Positions 7,803 to 17,316 of a DNA stretch of 45,762 bases are shown here, in pieces. Position numbers and translations under genes: made by a program. Each line of letters opens with the position of its first letter. Position 1 is the first letter of the stretch. The notes under the pieces are model-generated. The model made no database searches and had not been told where the DNA came from. It saw only the letters and a list, made by a program, of their open reading frames with translations. This stretch comes from DTKY01 sp037440765 (GTDB lineage Bacteria > Acidobacteriota > Terriglobia > Bryobacterales > Bryobacteraceae). The stretch spans positions 1-45,762 of the forward strand of contig JBBITL010000032.1 of the NCBI GenBank assembly GCA_037440765.1. The letters are read 5' to 3'.

Positions 7803-8996
7803 ATGGCGAGCAAACGTATAGGAATCCTCACGGGCGGGGGCGATGTCCCCGGCTTGAACTCGGTTATCAAAGGCGTAGTCTACCGGGGCAATGAACTTGG
7901 TTTCGAAGTTACCGGCATCCGCCGGGGCTGGGAAGGGCTCACCCACGTCAACCTGGAAGACCCCATCAGCCGGGCGAAGTATGTGCTGCCGCTGAACCGC
8001 GCCAACACACGCACCATCGACAGAACGGGCGGCACCTTCCTCCACACCAGCCGCACCAACCCGGCCAAGATGAAGGCGCTGCCGGAAGCCCTTGCCGGCA
8101 GGAGTTTCCCGGTTGTCGAGAGCACCAAGAAGGGCGTAACGTCCAAGGTTCTTGATGTGACCTCCCAGGTGCTGAAGAACCTGGAGTTGCTGCAACTGGA
8201 CTACCTGGTCGCCATCGGCGGAGACGACACGCTCAGTTACGCCGCCCGGCTGGACAAAGAGGGTTTCCCGGTCATCTCCATTCCCAAGACCATGGACAAT
8301 GACGTGCGGAACACCGAGTACTGCATCGGCTTTTCCACCGCCATCACGCGCGCCGTGGACGCCATCGAGCGCCAGCGCACCACCGTCGGCTCCCACGAGC
8401 GGGTCGGCATCTTCCGGGTCTTCGGCCGCGACGCGGGCCACACGGCGCTGTACACGGCGTACGTGACCAGCATCCGCTGCTGCATCCCCGAGTACAAGGT
8501 CAAACTGGACAGGCTGATCGAGCTCATCATCGAAGAGAAGCGCAACAACCCCAGCAACTACGCCCTGGTGATTCTGTCGGAAGGCGCAGAGTGGGAAGGC
8601 TACTCGGTCAAGGAGTACGGCGAGGCGGATGCTTACGGCCACCGCAAGAAGATGAGCGTGGGCGAGGACCTGAGCGAAGAGATCAAGCAGCGCACGCGCG
8701 AGGAGACGGTGGTCAGCGACCTGACGTACGACCTGCGCGGCGGCAGCCCCGACTTTCTCGACAAGCTGGTGGCGACCACTTACGCCAACATCGCGCTGGA
8801 CGCCATCACCCAGGGCAAGCACGGCCTGATGACCGCCATCGTCAACGGCTGCTTCACTCTGTCGCCCATACCCGATCCCAAGCTGGGGCCGCGCAAGGTC
8901 GAGGTGGAGGCCATGTACTCCACCGACCACTACCGCCCGCGCTACGAAGCCAAGCTGGGCTTCCCGATCTTCCTGACGCACGCCAACGGAGGATAG
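7803..8996 (+). CDS. pfp: 6-phosphofructokinase, pyrophosphate-type signature
   Basis: A 397-aa PfkA-superfamily enzyme phosphorylating fructose-6-phosphate in glycolysis. The N-terminal GILTGGGDVPGLNSVI is the phosphate-binding loop. At the two donor-specificity sites it reads GGDDT (D142 where ATP enzymes have Gly) and PKTMDND (K162 where ATP enzymes have Gly); Asp plus Lys is the established pyrophosphate-dependent combination, which makes the reaction reversible. VGIFRVFGRDAGHTAL and a C-terminal substrate region follow. Donor use is inferred from residues only. A 7-bp GC hairpin overlaps the stop codon. Confidence 0.9.
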   Translation: MASKRIGILTGGGDVPGLNSVIKGVVYRGNELGFEVTGIRRGWEGLTHVNLEDPISRAKYVLPLNRANTRTIDRTGGTFLHTSRTNPAKMKALPEALAGRSFPVVESTKKGVTSKVLDVTSQVLKNLELLQLDYLVAIGGDDTLSYAARLDKEGFPVISIPKTMDNDVRNTEYCIGFSTAITRAVDAIERQRTTVGSHERVGIFRVFGRDAGHTALYTAYVTSIRCCIPEYKVKLDRLIELIIEEKRNNPSNYALVILSEGAEWEGYSVKEYGEADAYGHRKKMSVGEDLSEEIKQRTREETVVSDLTYDLRGGSPDFLDKLVATTYANIALDAITQGKHGLMTAIVNGCFTLSPIPDPKLGPRKVEVEAMYSTDHYRPRYEAKLGFPIFLTHANGG

Positions 8997-9015
8997 GGCC
9001 GGCCGCGACCGGCCC
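8996..9015 (+). terminator. GC-rich hairpin after the phosphofructokinase gene
   Basis: GGGCCGG (8996-9002) pairs perfectly with CCGGCCC (9009-9015) across a 6-nt loop, starting at the last base of the stop codon. There is no T-run, so it may be an attenuator or RNA-stability hairpin rather than a classic intrinsic terminator. Confidence 0.4.
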
Positions 9016-9029
9016 CGCACACTGAAGCC

Positions 9030-10265
9030 ATGAGCAACACCGGCGCAGCGCTCCCTTTCCAGGAACTGGTCGAGGCTGAAGGCCACCTGATCGACTCGCA
9101 CGTCATGGAGCAGATCTTCGACAAGGTGGTCGCCTTCAGCGGCCGCTTTGAGGTGGAGCAGTTCCGGATAGGGCGCACCAACGAGGACCCCTCCTACCTT
9201 CGCCTCAGAGTGGAGGCCCCCAGCCGCGAGGGCCTGGATCAGATGCTCCACCAGTTGATGGACCTGGGCTGCTCGCCCGTGGACGCCGGGGACGCGGCGC
9301 TCCGCGCGGTGGAGCGCGACCGCGCGGCGCCCGAGGATTTTTACTCCACCACGAACCTCCGTACCATGGTGCGCCTCGGGCAGCAGTGGGTGCCGGTGGA
9401 GGAGCAGCGCATGGACGCGCTGATCGTGGTCCGGGACGGCCGCGCCTTCTGCCGCCGCCTGCGCGACCTGAGGGCCGGCGACCGGGTGGTGGTCGGCTTG
9501 CGCGGCATCCGCGTGCTGCCGGAGTCCAAGGAACGGGACCGGCTGGCGTTCGCCTTCATGGCGCACGGCATCTCCTCGGAACGGCAGGTGGAGACTGCGG
9601 TGCGCCAGACGGCGGCGCTCATCCGGCAGACCCGGCAGGCGGGCCAGAAGGTGGTGTTCGTGGTGGGGCCGGTGGTGGTGCATACCGGGGGGGGCGCCGC
9701 CCTGGCGGCCCTGATCCGTGGCGGGATGGTGCAGGCGCTGCTAAGCGGCAACGCCCTGGGCGTGCACGACGTGGAGGCCGCGCTGCTGGGCACGTCGCTG
9801 GGCGTGCGCCTGAGCGACGGCCGCCAGGCCGAACACGGCCATCGCAACCACATGCGGGCCATCAATGCCATCTATCACGCGGGCGGCATCCGCCAGGCGG
9901 TGGAATGCGGCAGGCTCACCGGCGGCGTTATGTACGAGTGCGTCCGCGCCGGCGTGCCCTTCGTTCTGGCAGGCAGCCTCCGCGACGACGGGCCGCTGCC
10001 GGAGACCATCACCGACATGAACCAGGCCCAGGATGCTTACGCCGCCCAGTTGAAGGACGCCGGCCTGGTGCTGTGCCTGGGCTCCATGCTGCACTCCATC
10101 GCCGTGGGGAACATGCTGCCGAGTTGGGTGCGGATCGTGTGCGTCGACATCAACCCGGCCGTCGCCACCAAGGTGAGCGACCGGGGAACCGGCCAGGCCG
10201 TCGGAGTGGTGGCCGACGTGGGTCTCTTCCTGGATCTCCTGGCCAGGACTCTGGCCCCGGCATGA
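9030..10265 (+). CDS. TIGR00300 / LOR-SDH conserved-domain protein (possible ornithine cyclodeaminase)
   Basis: A 411-aa protein of the family first named after a conserved region of lysine-ketoglutarate reductase/saccharopine dehydrogenase. Motifs: GHLIDSHVM, GRTNEDPSYLRLRV, FYSTTN, then the C-terminal dinucleotide-fold part with GHRNHMRAINAIYHAGG, YECVRAGVPFVLAGSLRDDG and MLHSIAVGNMLPS. Archaeal members are reported to be an alternative ornithine cyclodeaminase making proline, and cyanobacterial ArgZ/AgrE carries the same region fused to an arginine dihydrolase domain. Here no separate dihydrolase domain is recognised, so ornithine or amino-acid deamination is inferred. Its stop overlaps the queF start (ATGA). 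Confidence 0.8.
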   Translation: MSNTGAALPFQELVEAEGHLIDSHVMEQIFDKVVAFSGRFEVEQFRIGRTNEDPSYLRLRVEAPSREGLDQMLHQLMDLGCSPVDAGDAALRAVERDRAAPEDFYSTTNLRTMVRLGQQWVPVEEQRMDALIVVRDGRAFCRRLRDLRAGDRVVVGLRGIRVLPESKERDRLAFAFMAHGISSERQVETAVRQTAALIRQTRQAGQKVVFVVGPVVVHTGGGAALAALIRGGMVQALLSGNALGVHDVEAALLGTSLGVRLSDGRQAEHGHRNHMRAINAIYHAGGIRQAVECGRLTGGVMYECVRAGVPFVLAGSLRDDGPLPETITDMNQAQDAYAAQLKDAGLVLCLGSMLHSIAVGNMLPSWVRIVCVDINPAVATKVSDRGTGQAVGVVADVGLFLDLLARTLAPA

Positions 10266-10663
10266 AGAAGGGCTACACCGAGCAGCACGCCCGGGCGGGG
10301 CTCAAGAGTCCGCTGCCGGCTCTGGAGACTTTCCCCAACCAGTTCCCGGGCTACGAAATCGAGATCGTGATTCCGGAGTTCACCTCGGTCTGCCCCAAGA
10401 CCGGCCTGCCGGATTTCGGCAAGCTCACCATCCGGTATGTCCCCGGCAAGCATTGTGTGGAGCTTAAGTCGCTGAAGATGTACGAACTGGGGTACCGCAA
10501 CCTCGGCATCTTCTATGAGAATGCCGTGAACCGGTTCCTGCGCGACTTCGTGGCCGCTGTCCGGCCCGTGTCGGCCACCGTCACCGGAGAGTTCACCCCG
10601 AGGGGCGGCATCTACTCCAAGGTGACTGCCCACTGGAGCGGTAAGAAACGTGGCCGCCGGTGA
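10262..10663 (+). CDS. queF: NADPH-dependent preQ0 reductase (7-cyano-7-deazaguanine reductase)
   Basis: A 133-aa single-domain QueF, reducing preQ0 to preQ1 in queuosine biosynthesis. The catalytic cysteine C44 lies in TSVCPKTGLPDFG (D51 is the proton donor in the family), and the QueF motif ELKSLKMYELGYRN follows at 67-80. The frame is open far upstream, but homology starts at the ATG at 10262, which overlaps the preceding stop by 4 nt. No other queuosine genes (queC, queD, queE, tgt) are nearby. The end overlaps the methyltransferase start by 14 nt. Confidence 0.95.
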   Translation: MKKGYTEQHARAGLKSPLPALETFPNQFPGYEIEIVIPEFTSVCPKTGLPDFGKLTIRYVPGKHCVELKSLKMYELGYRNLGIFYENAVNRFLRDFVAAVRPVSATVTGEFTPRGGIYSKVTAHWSGKKRGRR

Positions 10664-12068
10664 TTCGCACGACGGGCTGAAGACCCAGGAGATCGCCGAG
10701 GTGGTCCGTGAGATCCGCGAGCGGGTGCGCTCGCGTTATCCCGCCGGCGGCGCCGGCGGTGTCGCCCTGCCGGATCTGCTCCCGGTGCTGCACGCGCGAG
10801 ACGCCGCCCAGGCCAAGGTTGCCTCCATCGGCGGCGTGAACCCCCGCCCTCCCGGCCTGCTCAACGCAATTGTGCAGGCGGCGAAGCGGATCGTGGCCCG
10901 GCTGTTGGACTGGCACGTGCGAGACCAGGTCGAGTTCAACCGCGCCATGGTCTCGACGATTGACGCCGTGCTGGAATCCCTGAACGAGAACAACCGCGCC
11001 CTGATCCGGCTGAAGGGCGAGATCGCGCGGCTGGAAAGCGGACAAGAGGGCCTGCGAGACCAAGTGCGGCGTCAGTCGGACGAAATGAGGGACATCCGCG
11101 CCCACTGGGCCGAGTGGCGGCAGGAGTGGGAAAGAAAGCACTCCGTCAGCGAAGTCCAGTTCCTGCGCAGCGTGGCGGACCTGGAAGCGGGCTTCCACCA
11201 CCGCGCCGCCATGATGGAGACCAGCTTCCGGGACCTGACGCGCTCCCAGCACAGCGACTTCGCGCTGGCGCTCGAGCGGACCGGAAACGAGATCCAGAAG
11301 CGCCTGTGGGCCGAGTTGGAGAGAGCCCGCCAGGACTACGAGCGGCTCATACACGCCGAGTTGCGCCTCATCAGGCAGCGCGGCTCTCTCGCGCCGCCTC
11401 AGCCGGCGCCGGTTGCTCCCCAGGCGCAGGAACCGGACATCGACTGGATGTGGTTTGCCGAGCGCTTTCGCGGCGGCGCGGATTACGTCCGGGAGAAACA
11501 GCGCTTCTACGTCCCCTTCTTCCGTGGGCGCAGCCGGGTGCTCGATCTGGGCTGCGGGCGCGGCGAGTTTCTGGAGCTGATGAAGGAAGCCGGCGTTCGG
11601 GCGGTCGGCGTGGACCTGAGCCCCGAGTGCGTGGCCCTGTGCCGCTCCAAGGGCCTGGAGGCGGAGCAGGCTGACCTGTTTTCTTTCCTGGACGGTGTGG
11701 CCGGCCTGAGCCTGGACGGCGTCTTCTCGGCGCAGGTGGTGGAGCATCTTCCGCCGCAGCGCATTCCGGAGTTGATCCGCCTGGCGGCCTCCAGGCTGGC
11801 GCGCGGAGGACTTCTGGTGATCGAGACGCCCAACCCCGGGTGCCTGGCGGCGCTGGCGACGACCTTCTTCCAGGACCCCGGCCACAGCCGCCCGGTCCCC
11901 TCGTCGTTGCTCCGCTTCTACCTGGAGGAGTCCGGCTTTGGCGGCATTGAGATCCGGCCCCTGTCCCCCGCGGTGGACTCGCTACCGGCGCTGGCCTCAC
12001 TCCCGGCCGACTTCCGCGACGCCTTTTTCGGCGGCCTGGATTACTCCATCCTGGGCCGGAAGCTCTGA
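10650..12068 (+). CDS. Long coiled-coil SAM-dependent methyltransferase (WbdD-like)
   Basis: A 472-aa protein. Residues 1 to about 245 are mostly charged helix, likely coiled coil (AVLESLNENNRALIRLKGEI, RARQDYERLIHAELRLI). A Pro/Ala linker leads to a class I methyltransferase: motif I VLDLGCGRGEFLELM from residue 297, GVDLSP, a QVVEHL segment and IETPNPGCL. This core resembles the methyltransferase of WbdD, which caps O-antigen chains and uses a coiled coil as a length ruler. A glycan-capping role is inference, supported only by that resemblance; no kinase domain or O-antigen genes are adjacent. The start GTG overlaps queF. Confidence 0.8.
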   Translation: MAAGDSHDGLKTQEIAEVVREIRERVRSRYPAGGAGGVALPDLLPVLHARDAAQAKVASIGGVNPRPPGLLNAIVQAAKRIVARLLDWHVRDQVEFNRAMVSTIDAVLESLNENNRALIRLKGEIARLESGQEGLRDQVRRQSDEMRDIRAHWAEWRQEWERKHSVSEVQFLRSVADLEAGFHHRAAMMETSFRDLTRSQHSDFALALERTGNEIQKRLWAELERARQDYERLIHAELRLIRQRGSLAPPQPAPVAPQAQEPDIDWMWFAERFRGGADYVREKQRFYVPFFRGRSRVLDLGCGRGEFLELMKEAGVRAVGVDLSPECVALCRSKGLEAEQADLFSFLDGVAGLSLDGVFSAQVVEHLPPQRIPELIRLAASRLARGGLLVIETPNPGCLAALATTFFQDPGHSRPVPSSLLRFYLEESGFGGIEIRPLSPAVDSLPALASLPADFRDAFFGGLDYSILGRKL

Positions 12069-12082
12069 ACCGGAGGGCGCGG

Positions 12083-13030
12083 CTACAGCGCGCTGCTGAC
12101 GCGGGGCAGGGAGCGCGGCTTATCGCCGGGCTCGGCCGTGGCGTAGTAGCCCGAGCGCGTGCGCGCCACGGGCCGGTCCGGGCCGTCCACCTTCAACCGG
12201 ATGGCGCGGAATCCGCCGTCCAGCGCCGGGTTGGTTGGAGTGTAGGCGATGATGTACTGGTTGCGAATCTCGTGGGCCACCTGGAGTGTGAGGGCGGCTA
12301 CATCGGCCAGCGCCTTGGGAAAGAACGCCAGCCCTCCGGAAGCCTCGCTGATCGCCCGCATGGCGCGCTGGGCGCGCCTGGCGGCGCCCCGGTCCTCCTG
12401 GTCCAGCAGGCCGACGGTGTAGATCAACACCTCCGACTGTTGCGCTTTCCGCACAAGCTGTTCCAGGGTCGCGACGCTCTCGTTGTCGTCGCCGTCGGTT
12501 ATCACCAGCAGCACCTTCTTGTCCAGCTTCCCCTCCTCCTTCAGGTAGTCGATGGACATGCTGATGGCGTCCCGCATGGCCGTCCCTCCACGCGAGTCGA
12601 TGCGGGCCACGCCCTCCTCCAGTTTCTCCAGACTGCTGGTGAAGGGCACGTCCAGATAGGCCTCGGAGTTGAAGTTCACGATGAACATCTGGTCTTCGCG
12701 GTTGGAGGCCCTGACCAGGCCCAGGCATGCCGCTTCGACGGTTTCGCGCTTGTCCCGCATGCTGCCGCTGTTGTCTATCACCAGGCCGAGCGATACGGGC
12801 ACGTCCTCGCGGCGGAAGATCCGGATCTGCTGTTCGACGCCGTTTTCATAGACCCGGAAGGCCTTTTGGGGCAGGTTCGTGACCAGTTTCTCGTTGCGGT
12901 CCACCACGCTGGCGTGCAGCACCACCAGGCGCGTCTCAGCGCGGAACACAGCGTCCTGGGCCCGCGCCGCTGGGATTGAGAGAAGGAGCAGGATGGCCGC
13001 TATAGAGTACGCGCTATTGGGACGGGGCAT
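12083..13030 (-). CDS. Secreted VWFA-related acidobacterial-type protein (downstream copy)
   Basis: A 315-aa protein with signal peptide (IAAILLLLSIPAARAQ). A short beta domain (LVVLHASVVDRNEKLVTNL, FRVYENGVEQQI) precedes a von Willebrand A domain with intact MIDAS: DNSGSM (D86, S88, S90), RGGTAMRDAI and ITDGDDN. The C-terminal IRNQYIIAYTP and YYAT segments match the family described as acidobacterial VWFA-related (TIGR03436). Function is unknown; the metal site suggests protein-protein adhesion outside the cytoplasm. It overlaps the end of its paralogue by 17 nt, so the pair is co-translated. Confidence 0.88.
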   Translation of the reverse strand: MPRPNSAYSIAAILLLLSIPAARAQDAVFRAETRLVVLHASVVDRNEKLVTNLPQKAFRVYENGVEQQIRIFRREDVPVSLGLVIDNSGSMRDKRETVEAACLGLVRASNREDQMFIVNFNSEAYLDVPFTSSLEKLEEGVARIDSRGGTAMRDAISMSIDYLKEEGKLDKKVLLVITDGDDNESVATLEQLVRKAQQSEVLIYTVGLLDQEDRGAARRAQRAMRAISEASGGLAFFPKALADVAALTLQVAHEIRNQYIIAYTPTNPALDGGFRAIRLKVDGPDRPVARTRSGYYATAEPGDKPRSLPRVSSAL

Positions 13031-14027
13031 AGTAACCGAGCCGCCAGAAAGTCCGCAGCCGCGGGAATCCCCGGGGCTGCACCACGGTGACCCTCACGCG
13101 GCGGTATTTGCCGTCCCGCACCTGGTTGGAGGGGGAATAGCCCAGCACATACTGGTTGCGCAACTCAACGCCGATCTTGTGGGCGATGTCGGGAAGGTCG
13201 TTCAGATTCTCCACCGGGTAGGCGCGCCCGCCGGTCTGCTGGGCTATGTCGTCAAGCAGGCTGGGGCCCGCCAGTTCCTCGGCCGTCCGGCCGCGGGCGC
13301 CCGGGGACTCGAAGATGCCGATCCCGTAAATCTGGACGTCGGCCTCGCGCACCAGGTTGCGAACCTCCCCCTCGGTATAGCGGCTGCTGTTGTCGCCGCC
13401 GTCGGAGATCACCAGCAGCGCCTTGCGCGGGTTCCGGGCCTTCTTCATCTCGTGCAGAGCCAGGTAGATCGCGTCAAGCAGCGCCGTCCGGCCCCGCGAT
13501 TGCAGGAAAGTGATCCGGTTCTGTATCTCCGCAGTGTCGGTGGTGAACGGGACGGCCAGCTCCGGGCTGGAGTTGAAATGGACCAGGAAGAACTCGTCCT
13601 GGGGGTTGGCCGTGCGGGCGAACTCGGCCACCGCCTGCCGGGACTTCTGGAGCTTGTTGCCCATGCTGCCGCTGGTGTCGAACACGATCCCCGCCGAGAT
13701 GGCGGTGTCCTCGCTGGCGAAGTGGGTGATGACCTGCTCGACGTTGTCCTCCTGGAGCTTGAAGTACTCCTTGTCCAGGCCGGTGACGACGCGGTTCAGC
13801 GGATCGGTCACCGTGACGGGGATCAGAACGAGCTGGGTGTCCACGCGGAGGTTGGAACGGGGAGTGTCGGGGTCCGGCAGCCCCGGGGCGCCGGTTCTCG
13901 GGACGATATTCGGCCGGGGGCCTTGCGCCCGGGCCATTCCCTCACCAACGCCGGGCGGCATCCAGGCGCAAATCAACAGCGAGGCAATTCCCAGTAGCGC
14001 TACCTTGGCTGGCAGGTGCTTGGCCAT
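13014..14027 (-). CDS. Secreted VWFA-related acidobacterial-type protein (upstream copy)
   Basis: A 337-aa paralogue of the next gene, with the same layout: signal peptide (VALLGIASLLICAW), a beta domain with RVDTQLVLIPVTVTDPLN, then a VWA domain with MIDAS DTSGSM, SRGRTALLDAI and ISDGGDN, and a C-terminal LRNQYVLGYSPSNQ. The frame extends to 14069, but the ATG at 14027 starts just before the signal peptide. It is the first gene of the pair and is divergent from kdsB. Function unknown beyond a probable extracytoplasmic binding role. Confidence 0.88.
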   Translation of the reverse strand: MAKHLPAKVALLGIASLLICAWMPPGVGEGMARAQGPRPNIVPRTGAPGLPDPDTPRSNLRVDTQLVLIPVTVTDPLNRVVTGLDKEYFKLQEDNVEQVITHFASEDTAISAGIVFDTSGSMGNKLQKSRQAVAEFARTANPQDEFFLVHFNSSPELAVPFTTDTAEIQNRITFLQSRGRTALLDAIYLALHEMKKARNPRKALLVISDGGDNSSRYTEGEVRNLVREADVQIYGIGIFESPGARGRTAEELAGPSLLDDIAQQTGGRAYPVENLNDLPDIAHKIGVELRNQYVLGYSPSNQVRDGKYRRVRVTVVQPRGFPRLRTFWRLGYYAPSQ

Positions 14028-14084
14028 GGCGTCCGTCCAGCGCGCATGTCGCTGCCCTGAGTATAGCACAGCGGCCGCGCATTC

Positions 14085-14834
14085 ATGCTATTATCGAACG
14101 TGCCGCAGGAGATTCTAGGCGTCATCCCGGCGCGCTACGCTTCCTCACGTTTCCCCGGCAAGCCCCTGGTGCTCATCGCGGGCAAACCCATGCTCCAGCA
14201 CGTCTGGGAGAGGGCCGCGCGCGCCAGTTCGCTCAGCCGCCTGGTGGTGGCCACCGACGATGACCGCATCCTGAGAGCCGCCAAGGAGTTCGGCGCTGCG
14301 GTCAGAATGACCGGCGCCGCTCACCGCTCAGGCACGGACCGCGCGGCGGAGGTCGCCGCCGGGGACCCCGCCGGGATCGTGGTAAATATTCAGGGCGACG
14401 AGCCGCTGATCGAGCCCGGGGCGATAGACGAAGCCGTCGGCGGGCTTCTGGACTCCAGCCAGGCGCCCATGAGCACCCTCGGAAAGCGAATCGAGGACAC
14501 CGGCGAACTGGAGAACCCGAACGTCGTCAAGGTGGTCTCCGACCTGGCTGGCAACGCCCTCTATTTCTCCCGGTCGGCGATCCCCTTCGTCCGGAGCGGC
14601 CGGGCCGCTCACTACAGGCACATAGGTTTGTACGTGTATCGCAGGGAGTTTCTGCTCGGTTACTCCAGCCTGCCGGCCGGGCCGCTGGAGGAAGCGGAGA
14701 AACTGGAACAACTGCGGGCCCTTGAAAACGGGTACAGGATCCGGGTGGTGGAGACGCGCTACGAGTCTTTCGGCGTGGACACTCCCGAGGACCTGGAGCG
14801 GGTCCGGAGCGTACTGGAAGCGGGAGCGGGGTGA
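14085..14834 (+). CDS. kdsB: 3-deoxy-manno-octulosonate cytidylyltransferase
   Basis: A 249-aa CMP-KDO synthetase that activates KDO with CTP for the lipopolysaccharide inner core. Motifs: VIPARYASSRFPGKPL (nucleotide-binding), VVATDDDRI, NIQGDEPLIEP and HIGLYVYRREFL. A TATTAT box at 14089-14094 lies between the ATG at 14085 and an in-frame GTG at 14100; if that box is the -10, the GTG would be the start and the message nearly leaderless. Directly followed by pyrG, which makes its CTP substrate, and kdsA, which makes its KDO precursor. Confidence 0.95.
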   Translation: MLLSNVPQEILGVIPARYASSRFPGKPLVLIAGKPMLQHVWERAARASSLSRLVVATDDDRILRAAKEFGAAVRMTGAAHRSGTDRAAEVAAGDPAGIVVNIQGDEPLIEPGAIDEAVGGLLDSSQAPMSTLGKRIEDTGELENPNVVKVVSDLAGNALYFSRSAIPFVRSGRAAHYRHIGLYVYRREFLLGYSSLPAGPLEEAEKLEQLRALENGYRIRVVETRYESFGVDTPEDLERVRSVLEAGAG

Positions 14835-14843
14835 GCGGACCAG

Positions 14844-16479
<1,636 letters not shown>

Positions 16480-16490
<11 letters not shown>

Positions 16491-17316
16491 ACTGAGTCTT
16501 CCGGGCTCCGGAACGGTCAGCTTCGGCGGCGGCGCGCCGGCTGTGCTGATCGCCGGGCCCTGCGTCATCGAGTCCGAGGAGCACGTCCACTTCCTGGCTC
16601 ACCAGATCCGCCGGCGGGCCGGCCGTTTCATCTTCAAAGCCTCCTTCGACAAGGCCAACCGCAGCAGCGTGTCCAGCTACCGCGGCCCCGGGCTGAAGGA
16701 GGGGCTGCGCATCCTGGCCGGCCTGAAGCGGGAGGGCTTCCCGATACTGACCGACATACACGAAGCCGCTCAGGCGGAGGCGGCCGCCGAAGTGGCCGAC
16801 GTCATCCAGATCCCGGCCTTCCTATGCCGGCAGACGGACCTGCTGGTGGCGGCGGGCCGCACCGGGCGCGCCGTCAACGTGAAGAAGGGCCAGTTCGTGG
16901 CCCCCGCCGATTTCCGGCTGGCGGCCGAGAAGGTCGCCTCCACCGGGAACGCCCGCATCCTGCTCACCGAGCGCGGCGCGTCTTTCGGCTATAACAACCT
17001 GGTGGTGGACATGCGCAGCCTCGCCATTATGCGGGGATTCGGCTATCCGGTGGTGTTTGACGCCACCCACAGCGTGCAATTGCCCGGTGGCGCGGGCGAT
17101 TTCTCCGGAGGGCAGCCGCAGTTTATCGAAACCCTGTCGCGGGCGGCGGCGGCGGCCGGCATAGACGCGCTCTTCCTGGAGGTTCACGAAGAACCCGCCA
17201 GAGCCAGGTCGGACGGCGCCAACGCCCTGGACCTGAACGCGCTGGAGGCTCTCTGGCGCAAGGTGTTGCGCATCGACAGCCTGGTCAAGTCCGAGGGGTT
17301 CCAGGGGCCGGCGTGA
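16480..17316 (+). CDS. kdsA: KDO-8-phosphate synthase, metal-type signature
   Basis: A 278-aa aldolase condensing phosphoenolpyruvate with arabinose-5-phosphate. Motifs: IAGPCVIES, FKASFDKANRSS, GLKREGFPILTDIH and FDATHSVQLPGG. C28 in AGPCVIES occupies the position that is Cys in metal-dependent enzymes such as the Aquifex one and Asn in the metal-free E. coli type, so a metal-dependent enzyme is expected. It overlaps pyrG by 11 bp and the peptidase gene by 4 bp. Confidence 0.97.

Noticed and set aside
7767..9683. 638-aa minus-strand frame opposite the phosphofructokinase gene
   Set aside because: Antisense shadow with no recognisable domain.
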